This document shows positions 34,182 through 44,529 of a stretch of 64,000 bases of DNA, in pieces (positions within the stretch are counted from its first letter, which is position 1; every line of letters starts with the position of its first letter). The stretch lies in contig CM077593.1 in assembly GCA_039654915.1 (NCBI GenBank), forward strand, positions 40,952,501-41,016,500, given 5' to 3'. The position numbers and the translations under genes are program-made. A model generated the notes under the pieces. The model was not told the DNA's origin. It ran no database searches and saw only the letters and a program-made list of their open reading frames with translations. The stretch is from Aquilaria yunnanensis (lineage: Eukaryota; Streptophyta; Magnoliopsida; Malvales; Thymelaeaceae).

Positions 34182-35252
34182 ATGGTTTTTAACCATTATG
34201 CCACACTTTGTAATTCTCTCATTTTTGTGAGGTGGTAACGGATAACCCCTCGACTATCAATATATATATATATAACTCCTGATAATATATTTTATATATT
34301 ACTAAAATTATATTTTATATTTACAAAAATTTAGAAAATCACCCTAGCCAATAGAATTTCTATCACATAACTTCATCTGAATATGACCAAAGTATTTCAA
34401 GAGCTTAACATAACAAATCTGGAGTATTTTGCAAAAAAATTTGGTCATATAATGAGCCGTATGAAAGATAAAAACTCAATCATCAAATGTATAAGCACAA
34501 TTGTCAATTCTTCCCTGCCTTAACAAGAATTAACACTAAACAACTACAACAAACACTAACCTAGGACAAGCAAGCCATCAAATAAAATAACTAATAAATG
34601 CAAACCCACAAATCAATCATCAAAATCATAAAATTATGATCAGATCTACACCCATATTCAAGAATTTCAAAATAAAAAAATTTCAAAAATCAAATCTGTG
34701 ACCTAAGTGAGATTTGCAAATGTGATGGGTGACCAAGGGAGACCAAGGATGTTAATGGGCGACTGAGGACGTCAGTGGAAAAATGAGGAGAATGAGGACA
34801 TCGGCGATAGAGAGAGGAGACTGAGGACATTAGGCATCAATGGCAGACCAAGGAGAACGAGGATATCAGGCGACCAAGGAAACCGAGGACATCGTCGGTG
34901 ACGACCAAGGAGACTGAGATGAAGAAGAATGGGTGGATGGCGAGGCAAACAGTGAGGAGACACAAATGATGATGAGTGAGGAGACCATGGGCAACAAGGA
35001 GATGACAACAAGCAAGGAGACGATGAAGAACGATGAGAGTAAAGGTGAGGATGGTGGATAAATGTGAGGATGGAAGATGAAGGGTGAGAACAGTGAGGCT
35101 GTGGAAGGAGAATAAATGAGGGATGAGAGATGAGAGAGAGAAAAGAGGCTGTAAGGGAAGCAGCTGTAGGGGAGGGATGAGATATGAGAAATGAAGGCAA
35201 CTTTTATATGGGCTAGGTTAAGGTTTTTATGATATATACATCATATATATGA

Positions 35253-35314
<62 letters not shown>

Positions 35315-35627
35315 AATATTTTTTATTTTTTTCATACATTTAAATTTATGGTTTTAATATATATATATATAAAGAGATTGAATCTCTCCTTTTTCCAATG
35401 GCCCTTCGCATTGAAAATTTCCAATGACCTAATAATTGGAAGTTGAAATTTTGAAATTTCTAACGGTAATAAGTTGAAAATATCAACGGCTGGTTGTTGG
35501 AAACTAAGATGTTCAAAATTTCCAACACTCAACAATTGGAAAATAGTCTCCCCTTCTCTCCAACGGCTCTTTACATTAGAAATTTTCAGCCACTTAGCCG
35601 TTGGAAAATGCATGTTTTTTATTAGTG
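34182..35627. mobile_element. CACTA-like non-autonomous element (right end present, left boundary uncertain)
   Basis: It ends at 35,627 with ...TTTTTTATTAGTG, which inverted is CACTAATAAAAAACATGC and resembles the CACTACTAAAAAAATGC terminus at 6,953. Sub-terminal 'ccaacggc/gccgttgg' words, a purine-rich interior (34,730-35,200) and an (ATT)n tract parallel the 6,953-8,735 element. The left part (34,182-34,260) is the continuation of the copia target and may lie outside the element. Confidence 0.45.
35253..35311. repeat. (ATT)n microsatellite
   Basis: About 18 uninterrupted ATT units inside the CACTA-like element; the corresponding position in the 6,953 element also holds ATT/AAT tracts. Confidence 0.95.
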
Positions 35628-35679
35628 AGACCATGGGTGTTTTGGTGTGTAATAGTAAGAATGCATGCTGATAAAGAAT

Positions 35680-35980
35680 AAGAAGTGGTTGCAAGAATGT
35701 TGGCCAAAGGTTCAGTTATTGAACAGGATGTTGTGAATAAAGTTAAAACATTTGATGAGAAGCATCAATTAAGAGCCAATGCATATGCAAAAGTTATTTC
35801 GTTTGACAAAAAGAGTTGGAATCACTGAAAAAAATATACTATGGGGATTGTAGTTATTAATGAGAAAGTGAAGTTTGTTGATCAAAAACTCCACATGTCA
35901 GATAAAACAATAGTAACCATATTTACTGCAGTAAGGAGAATAAATAACATCAACGGTCGAATCTAGCAAGTAACTACTAC
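35680..35980 (+). pseudogene. Exon-like fragment of a BPA1-like (RRM family) plant gene
   Basis: The plus-strand frame encodes VVARMLAKGSVIEQDVVNK, then VKTFDEKHQLRANAYAKVIS, and after a TGA, VINEKVKFVDQKLHMSDKT, ending at a TAG (35,964-35,966) shortly before a YVT-like region. This pattern resembles the C-terminal helical region of plant RRM proteins related to 'binding partner of ACD11'. Two in-frame stops and no neighbouring exons that I can find show a dead fragment. It starts about 50 bp from the CACTA-like terminus at 35,627, so capture or insertion next to a gene remnant is possible. The assignment is from memory of the family and needs a search. Confidence 0.55.
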
Positions 35981-38157
35981 CTTCCCTTGAAGATATATTT
36001 AGGTTTTGGTATATAGGCAACGAAGTCTGCTTTCAAAGAGGCAATGTGCCCTTTTCCTTTTGCAATCATGATTACAAATTTGTTTCTTTCATAAATCTTC
36101 TTCCTATCTTTGTACTTTTGTGAGTGAAAAAGAGTCTTTTCATGGTCACTTCCTTAATCATGCTTAACACATATAGGATTTTTCTAATGATATTATATTT
36201 TCTTTCTTGCTAAGACTACTACATTATTTAAAATTTTATGCTTCCTTGAAACTCAAGATTGTTTTTTCATGCCATGATCATGAATATTGAGAAGTAAAAC
36301 TGTGATTACAATTTGGGACTGCTAGAATGGCTTGACTGAGCTGTGCTTTTAGCAAGGTTGCAAAAGTTGGGTAGGTAACAAGCATTAAAACTAAGGAAAA
36401 GTTTAATCCAGTTGTGTCATACTTGACTTTTAAGGTGTGGTATCTTATAATTTAACCTCCCCTCACTGTTTCTTTTTCTTTCTTAAAAGCATGTATAGCT
36501 TTTGTTAATTTATTTATGCATATCGTTTGGATTGCTTGGCAGCAAAATGGTTAGTATAGGGTATATTTGATAGTGGATGACAACAAATTGATCATTGCCT
36601 TTGGCTGAGTTCAGGATGCAATTATAGTGTAAATCACAAGTCAACAATCAGGATACAACAATTCTTATGTTGGCTAGAAGTTGGGCATTATGAGATCCAT
36701 AAACTCAGTATGAATTAGTACCTAATGAACTTTGAAGATTTAGCTCTTGTAAATTCAAAGTGTTCAAATAAAGGTTGCCCAAAATATGTCTTGATTGAGT
36801 TTTGTCCGAAGTTGTTTTTCTTATGTATTCTTTAATTCCTAAGTTAGATTTAGTATACCTTAATATTTCTTGTAAAATGGGAAGCTTGTGACGCTTGGCC
36901 TGTTAGGTTAGACTTGGAATGGGGCCATTATTTCTTGTAGAATGAGGTATACTTAATAAGCATCTTTCTTTTTCTTTTTCTTGTTCTTTTTTGTTTTTTC
37001 CTTTTGGAGTTAGTTTAAGCTTTTTGTGGTTACCTTCTACATGTTTGGAAGATTCAGGGATAGACATTCTAAAGGTAACTACTTTGCTTGTCTTTTATCG
37101 ACAAGAACTTGGGACGAACATAATGCATGCAATATATGTATATTGTTGTAGTATAAGTTCCTTCTATATTAGTTGCGATGGGCACACAAATACATCCATT
37201 CCCTAGAAATGTTTTTGATGTAGTTCATTGTGCATGTTTTAGAGTCCTATGACATATAGAAGGTAATTAATCTTTCTGTTGATAAATTAGCTACTTGGTT
37301 ATATTTTTGTCTAAGAATATCCTCTTATGTTTGTTACTTGTTTGACAAGTTCCTTTTCATGACTTAACTTACCTATTCAGAATCTTAAAAAGTCAAAGTA
37401 AGTCCTTTTGGTTGCCCTTGCGTATTCTTGCTGGAATGCTAAGTTGGTGAATAGATTTTTGATCTTATAAATATTTTCTCTCTTGAATAAACTATGCATG
37501 AGTTGCAATACTCCTCTTGCGAAAATTTTTATGTAGTTTCGAACTTTTAAAGTCATTGATTTATTATAGGTATATATGGACTTTATGAGCAAAAGCTGAA
37601 AAAATTAAATCTAGCATCGAGGAATATAACTTATGATGTTTCAGATCTTTACAATTTTATTGACAGTCTTTCAGGCATGACCACACTTGTGTGAGTCTTT
37701 CTTTTATACTTCATTCACAAAGTCTATTGGCATGTGGGTCTTGTAACCAACCCCACCCAAAAAATGGGGAAGAAAGGCATAGGGCCTTACATACATACAC
37801 CCTTGTGGTGCACTTATGCTTTTGCATAATCATGTTGCTTGACCAAGCAGTGGACCACATATTGGGTGCTCTTTCTTTATCGAAGTTGCTAATTATAATT
37901 CATGGTAATTAGAGGTGTTGTTAGTCATATGTATCATGTGTAGTATTGCAAGTTGCTGGTTCCAACATTTGCTAATTGTTTAATTTGTTGTTTTTTTTCT
38001 TTAGCTTCTTTGATTTAGAAAAAAAAAATTCTTATGAGAAGCTTAGCAATTGTGAAATGATATTGACCTAGTACAACCTGGTTAACACATTTTCTCATTT
38101 TGGGTCATATTGTGCCCTCAACCTGGTTTGGAAAAAGACATTATCACCTTTTTCATC
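35981..38157. other. AT-rich DNA, no supported gene
   Basis: T-rich, intron-like composition. No open frame above 75 codons carries a recognisable domain. It could contain introns or flanks of the decayed gene at 35,680, but I cannot show this. Confidence 0.4.
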
Positions 38158-39580
38158 TGTTACTGTTGTGCTCAAAAGCCAATCATAAGATGATTGTATT
38201 TTACATATTGAGTCATGATATTTTATTGAGACATTAATCTAGTAATTATGTTTGTTATATTGTTTCTGTGTGACATAATCAAATGTAATTATAACCTTAG
38301 AATAATAGTATTCTTAAACGTTCCTAGTCTAGTATTATTGTGGAGTGGGTTACAATAATACATAAAGAATAACATATGTGAAGACTAATATGAGATATGT
38401 AATCTACATATGGGTACAAGTTAGAGAATTTGTATACTGGACCGACCCACCATGAGAGCACTATATGGATCGTTATATGAGTGTCATAAGTGATTCTCAT
38501 AGTAATCATAGTATATGTAGTTCTTTGACCTAAGGTCATCACGGTTCCCTACATGTGAGTCACATACTTTGATACTTCCTTTTGTTGTTCGTAACTGAGT
38601 GAATAAAAAGGTGGTCATTGGGTATGTCACATATTATACGGAGGGTTTTGTATGATCAAGATAAGATTTGTCCCTCATATGTAACAAGAGTGATATCTTT
38701 GAGCCATTGATAGAGTGAGACTAATAAAATGCATGACCATACTCGAATGAGTTGACATACGATATCAATGTTATCAGTTTAAATTAGTCTACTTAGTAAT
38801 CAAAAAACCATAAATTGGGCTATACGGGAGTGACACATTCCATGTCTCGTGGTTGGTCTTGATATCTTAGACAAAGAGATAATGGCATATACAAATAATG
38901 ATTATAAAGGTTTAGTCGAATCACCAACTGTCTTGTCACTTGGGTAGCAATGATATGTTGCTAGACACTGTTCATTGTTTATGATCATAAATCTGATTTA
39001 TGATCATTGCCAATGTCATAGGAGCCTATTGAGTCGCACACATAGAGCTAATTAGATCATTTAAGTGCATGGGACAAATTATTTGGGTTTTGGTTTCATA
39101 ATAATTACGGATTAATAATTGGCCCAAAGGTAGAACCATTAATGAAACCCAAAATTAAACCTAATTGGATTAGGGTTTTGAAACCCATTGGGCTTGAGAG
39201 TTGAGTTTCACTATATATATATCATATAGTGAGAATTTCATAAATTTTGCCCTAACCTCCCTAAGGATGAAATCAGAAGAGTTATAAAAGTTTCAGCGGC
39301 CTTCTTCTCTTGTTATTCCTTAGAGGAAGCAAGCTAGCACTACAAGCGCAAAAGGAACGCATCTGCCAGGACGTGGTGATCCCAAGAGACTCATGTGGAT
39401 ACCGTAGAGAGCTTGAACACGTCAACTGTTCAAGTTTTGTTATTTGACTCAACAGTTGGGTGAAATATCTCAATCAACTAGGTATAAAATTTTCAAACAC
39501 CCAATTTACCCTGTTTCACTTGGATCCTGAAGGGTTTCGGTTATCTTCCATTGCTCTTGTTTGGCTCCCAAAACCCTTCA
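38158..39580 (+). mobile_element. Old solo LTR of the copia family
   Basis: Matches the copia LTR from TGTTACTGTTGTG to AAACCCTTCA along its full length but with many substitutions; TATATATA replaces TATAAATA near 39,215. The left flank tcatc and the right side (ttcatcg overlapping the LTR end) suggest an eroded target duplication, but the exact right boundary is uncertain. It is clearly older than the nested copia element. Confidence 0.85.
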
Positions 39581-40434
39581 TCGCCTGTATTACATCCACT
39601 TTTAAGATAAGATCCTAATCTTCAACTTTCCAAAAATCTCCCCAGACAAACTTCTGAACCTAAAATGTAGTGCACCTATATTCTCTCCTTATGTTTTAAT
39701 TAGATTTGTAATCCACAAAAGTATTCTTCCTTTCGATTCTCGTCCTCTCTTTGTTCTGGGTTTGACTGGTAAGCAAGGATCCTCTACACTTTCTACCTTC
39801 TTTAGCTCGATCAACTTGATCACTGATCACTAAGATGACTTTTTGTATGTTGTTTTTGAATTCTCAAATTCTCAATGTATAAAGTTCTCTGTTTTCCATT
39901 TGGGTGATTTTTGTTTCACTACAAATAAAGTTTTATGAGTAAATGGGCCATCCTTCTTAATGCATTTTTCGATTCTAGGTCTTTAGTGCTTCTTAAATTT
40001 TACACCTTAAAGTGGTGGATTTTGGTGCTCTACAAATAATTGATTAACAACAAAGCCATATGATTTATTTGCAGCTTTTATCCCTTTAAATGAGTTCTCA
40101 AATCCAAACATCTCGTATAAGTTTGGTGTTAAGCCATCTTGGAAACCTTGGATATGCTTTATAATGCTACCAAATAGAAATAGGCTAGTGTTTTTTTTTT
40201 GTTCTTCTTTATGATCAAATGGAATTTGTAGATTTCTCTGTGGTTTGGTTTTCCAATCAGTTGGAACAACTTATGTATATGAATCATGTGTTAAAGTCAA
40301 TGGCACTAGCTTTGCAACAAATTACCACAATCAGACGGTTGATCAGTTCATATAGGCTCTTTGGAGGTCATATAATGCAACTATAGTTAGGCAGATGCCA
40401 TGAGTATAGTAAGTGTGACAGTGATCAATGGATC
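39581..40434. other. Intergenic DNA, no supported gene
   Basis: No gene is supported. A short plus-strand stretch near 40,240-40,340 reads like protein for about 30 codons, then meets stops, and I do not recognise it. Confidence 0.4.
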
Positions 40435-42024
40435 AGCAGTGATGCCCGGCAGCATCCTTGTCGTATGACATGGTGCAGCTTCAAGCTGATCTTTCGGTAT
40501 AAAGATGCCTGGAAAGAGACCTCTGGTGTGAAGGTACCTTTGAGAAGGACTTCTAACAAGAATGTGGCTGCAAAACTCAGTAAAACAAAGGTTAAAGACT
40601 CCCCGGAGTGTGATTCCGGGGGAGGAGCCTCTGACGCTCAAGTCAGTATTTTAAAGAATGAAGATAAGAAAGAGGGAACGGAGAGCAGATGATAGCTAGG
40701 GTTTTCTGTCTCTTGTGTCTCGTTGTCCTTACCAGGGTTGTTCCCCAAGTATTTATAAGAGGGTGTTGGGGGAAGTCCATTTGACACTGCCCACTCAGAT
40801 CATGACACGTTTTCGGCCAGATGTGGTTCGTACCTTCGAGGATGGGTATCTCTAGCTGGCCATAGGCCGTTTTGGCTAGAAGTCAGAGTTGTGGGAGGCC
40901 TGTGTGTCAGGGGCGTGTGCGAGGTCTCCGTGTTAGAGGCTCCTAACTGTCTTTGTCTCATCTAGGTGAGAACTCTTTCGATGATGGGCCCTCTTGTTAC
41001 GGCCCTTCTAGAGGGAGGTAAGGACTTTAGAATTTAGTTTAGAAGTTTAATTTAAGTTTGCCTAGCAAGAATTAAGAAGTTTGCCAAAGTTCACTAAGTT
41101 CCGACAAGAATAAAGCTCTGAACTAAGTTCAGGGGCAAAATGGTAATTTTGCACCCTGAATGGCCGGGACGAGTCCCGAGTGTTTTAAAATGAATTTTTA
41201 GGACTTAACTTTTAACCTTAACTCAAACTCAACAAATAGACAAGAATTTAATCAAGAATTGTTAAGTTACAAAGATGGGGGACCTAATTGCACAAAACTT
41301 GAAACCTTGGTGGTTTGAAGGGTTAAGTGGGGTTTAAGAAGAGGGAAGAGGGGTTTGGGCTGCCATAACCCGTTTTCCAGCTTCTCCACTCCATTTCTCT
41401 CTCAAATTAAGCTTGGAATCAAAAGCTTTTGGTGCCAAAAGGTGCAATTAAGGGTGTATAAGCTTGGAGAAGTGATTTTCAAGCTTAAATCCTTGTTTTT
41501 GAAGCTTGAAAGGGCGTTTTTCTCCATCCCCTGTTTTTGAACGAGGTATGAATCATGTTCTTGATTGAATTCGTGTTATTTGATTGATTGGAAGCTTGGG
41601 TTTTGGTTGGAAGAGTTGTTTTTGACGTTTAGGAGCTTTGTTTTGGTTTGAAATTGTGTAGAACTTTGGAAGCTTGTTTGGAAGAGGAAGGGTTCGAATT
41701 CTTGCTTGTTCTTGGTGTTAAGGTAAGGGAGAAAGTGTTTTTAAGTTGTTGGATTGTTTTTGGATTGAAATGGATTGAGAAAGTTGAGTAATTTTTGGTT
41801 ATGGTGTGAAGAAACGTTTTGGGAATTATGGTGGACTAGCTATGTTCGAAGGATTGGTTTGATGCTTCTAATGCATCATAGTTTGGCTTTGATAGTTGGT
41901 TTTGTTCCTTGCAACATGTACTTCATGTGTATGAAATTTGGTAACTTTTGATGCATGTTTGCTATATGTATTTGGTTGCCAAAGTTCGTAGCAGCAAACG
42001 GCCGAATTCTGCATTTCTGCAGAA

Positions 42025-42150
42025 TTGGCGACGCGGCGCCAATTGGCCCGAAAATTGGCGACGCGTCGCCAATTCAATTTTTCTTCACAGAGCGTTTGTT
42101 CGTTGGCGACGCGTCGCCAATTCCTTTTGCCTTTGGCGACGCGGCGCCAA
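42025..42150. repeat. Four 18-bp palindromes with symmetric arrangement
   Basis: TTGGCGACGCGTCGCCAA, a perfect 18-bp palindrome, occurs at 42,055-42,072 and 42,103-42,120. The one-base variant with GCGGCGCC occurs at 42,025-42,042 and 42,133-42,150. Start-to-start spacing is 30, 48 and 30 bp, so the cluster is itself symmetric (variant, perfect, perfect, variant). Confidence 0.93.
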
Positions 42151-42577
42151 CACCTAAAAATGGGGGGTTTGACTTTTTGCTGCGTTGACCCGACCGAGAC
42201 TACGGAAGGCTCGGAACGTGCCTAAGGGTCCGAGGATCCCGATGGTACTCCGAAACTTCCGAAAGTCCCACCGGAAGTATGAGTTTTCTTGAACTGTTTG
42301 AGGTAAGTAAGTTGCTTAGGCAACAAGTAAGGAAACAAATGTTGCAATTGAACTTAATTAGCTATCAATAGCACAGGTGAGAGGTTTAGAACCCTCGTCG
42401 GCCTAGCCGTGCGGTAGCCACGAGGCCCCGAGGCGAAACCTTGTTCATCTAGTTTACATCAAAGAGGCCCTGCGGCCTAGTCTACAAGTCCCATCATAAA
42501 TTCCCCTGCATAACAACTAGGTGAGAGGTTCTATATTTGAATGAGGCTTGCTAAGGTTCGCCCTTGAGCCATATGAT

Positions 42578-42683
42578 AGGTTGCTAAGTGATAGCGCTTG
42601 GCCTATATTTCAGGTTGCTAAGTGATTGCGCTTGGCCTGTATATGTGTCAGGTTGCTAAGTGATTACGCTTGGCCTGATACAG
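42578..42683. repeat. Three tandem 34-38 bp repeats
   Basis: Units begin with 'aggttgctaagtgat' at 42,578, 42,612 and 42,650 and share 'gcgcttggcct/acgcttggcct'. They lie inside the 2.5-kb solo LTR, upstream of a TATATATATA stretch near 42,719. Confidence 0.9.
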
Positions 42684-43827
42684 AGGACTACTTGAGGAGA
42701 GGTCTACCGACCTAGTTTATATATATATGACTAGTACCCTCATGCTGTGTGAGCTCGCAGTCAGAGTCCTAGCTTTTTCTTGCAGGTACATTGAAGACCC
42801 TTACTGAGAATGTTGAATTCTCACTCCCTGTTTGTTATGCAGAGTCTGGAGTAGCAGGACCGGATAATCGCTGAGGATTATCACGGTAGTACCTTTTTGT
42901 CTGTAAAGGTACGGTAGTTGAGAAACTTTAAGTTTCTAGCTTGCTTAAGTGATTAGTTGGTCTGTTGGTCAGGCTGTGGTACTAACTTGCTTCTTCCTTT
43001 GGCTGCAGAGCCTAGTAGCACTTGGCACAGGACTTGTGAGACTCGCCACTGGGACAGGAGTCCAAAGTGGGAGCTAGGGTAAAAGATCTCAGCAAAGTCT
43101 TGTATTTTGATATAGTATTTTATTTTGCCTCCAGTATTTATGTTATAAAGAGTCCTTGACTCAGGGGATTGTTCTCTGGGTGAGAGCATTAGTTACTTAT
43201 GTATAAATGCTTTCACGAGCGGTGTATGTGTAGTTAATCACTCAAAGGTTGATTTTGCTATGCTTTGGCATTTTGTATTTTATTTATATAGAATTTTACT
43301 TAGCCGGCTAAATGTCTAAATGATTAAATGTTTTATGGTTTTAATAAACCAAGTCAAAGCATAAGTGCATACATATTGCATTTCTAGGTTAATCAACTAG
43401 TATCATTGGATTTAATCCACACACATAACCAGCTAGCCAATTACAATCCACCGTGAGACAAACGCTCACAGGGTATCCCGGGCAGGGGCACGGGGATCGT
43501 GTCACCTCTTCTGGGGGTCATACCCCTTCGGCAGGCAGGTCTCCTTTGGTCCGGTTTTTGCTTTCAAGGGTCATAGAGGAAGGCTCCTCGGCTGGGTGGA
43601 GGACCTTCGGTAAATGCTATATTCTACTGAGGATGGGGAGATGGCCTCCCGAGGTCGGCAAATCACTTGACCGAGGATGGTGCAGCATGTCCTTCCGAGG
43701 GTGGTAGTGTTATTAGCCGAGGGTGGTGAAGATCCATTTATCCGAGGTTGGTCAGATGTACGTTCGAGGATGGTATTTGTTAGTCATCTTTAGAAGCTAT
43801 TCAAATGTGATAGCCATTTGGCTATCA

Positions 43828-43844
43828 CATGCCCCCCTCAGAAA
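43828..43844 (-). promoter_or_regulatory. Element B polypurine tract
   Basis: The minus strand reads TTTCTGAGGGGGGCATG directly before the 3' LTR, matching elements A and C. Confidence 0.75.
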
Positions 43845-44264
43845 GCCGAAGTGGTAACTTCGGTGAGTAGAGTTTTTTAGAGCACTTCGTGGGGCTTGTT
43901 GTGGAAGCTAGGTAGGGGACACTTCGTTCTCCGAAGGTATGCTTTCTCAGCCGAGGTAGCTTATGAGTGTCACTTCTCGCCTCCTAGCTAGTCCCTCGCT
44001 CTTTTTGAAGTATGTATCCCTCTTTTACTTTTCTGTTGCCGGTCAGTGGACCGTCATGTCTTGTAATCAGATAAGCACATCACTTCGGATAGGCTTGCCT
44101 AGGCCTTTGTGCTATCAGGAGGCGTGCCCTCATTTCCTACTCTAGGTGACACATGTCACGCGGTAATTGGGGGACAGTTGTGTCGATTATATCAACCGCG
44201 TCTCTTTGCCTTCGATGGGTACTTATGGCGACGATTCACCTACCCCCTTCGGCCTATATAAACC

Positions 44265-44272
44265 TTCCTCTT
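44265..44272 (+). promoter_or_regulatory. TATA box of element B antisense gene
   Basis: TATATAAA in the context 'ttcggcctatataaacc', at the same relative place as the TATAAATA boxes of elements A and C and 258 bp before the homologous ATG (44,530). Confidence 0.6.
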
Positions 44273-44529
44273 CCTCAGAGTTCCCACTTGCTTTCTTGCT
44301 TCTGTTTTGCTCTCATTTGCTCTCAAGCTTTTCTCCCTTTTCTGCAGCGGTGCAAGCGGTGGAGCGATTTCCGGCAAGTCTTAGCGACGGCGTTCACAAA
44401 TCCAAACTTCGGCAAAAGCTTTGGTGGGTTCTCCTTTCTGAAGTCGTTCTTCGGCATTATTTCCTTCTTCTCTTTTCTCCCTTCCGAAGTTAGGTTTTCC
44501 TTTTTCAAATGTCTTCCCCCGTTCCACTC

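Larger units (their letters stand above)
40995..43504. mobile_element. 2.5-kb solo LTR (probable long-LTR gypsy family) inside element B's LTR
   Basis: Bounded by TGTTACGG and CGTGTCA with perfect 5-bp duplications cctct (40,990-40,994 and 43,505-43,509). The intact right LTR of element B gives the empty site (ccttct followed by tcaggggg). There is no coding sequence. Size, TGTTACGG start and non-coding content fit a solo LTR of a Tekay/Del-like gypsy element, but no internal domains confirm the family. It is not related to the 3.3-kb LTR at 24,578 at sequence level that I can see. Confidence 0.8.
40440..43827 (-). repeat. Element B 3' LTR (left), split by a solo LTR
   Basis: The LTR parts are 40,440-40,994 and 43,510-43,827, with the intervening insertion and its duplicated target. 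The 3' part contains a run of CCGAGG-(A/T/G)TGG words spaced about 25-30 bp, also present in the right LTR. Confidence 0.92.

Noticed and set aside
40995..43504. A complete small LTR element (TRIM or LARD) inside element B's LTR
   Set aside because: No direct repeat of its ends, PBS or PPT is seen inside, so a solo LTR is the simpler reading.
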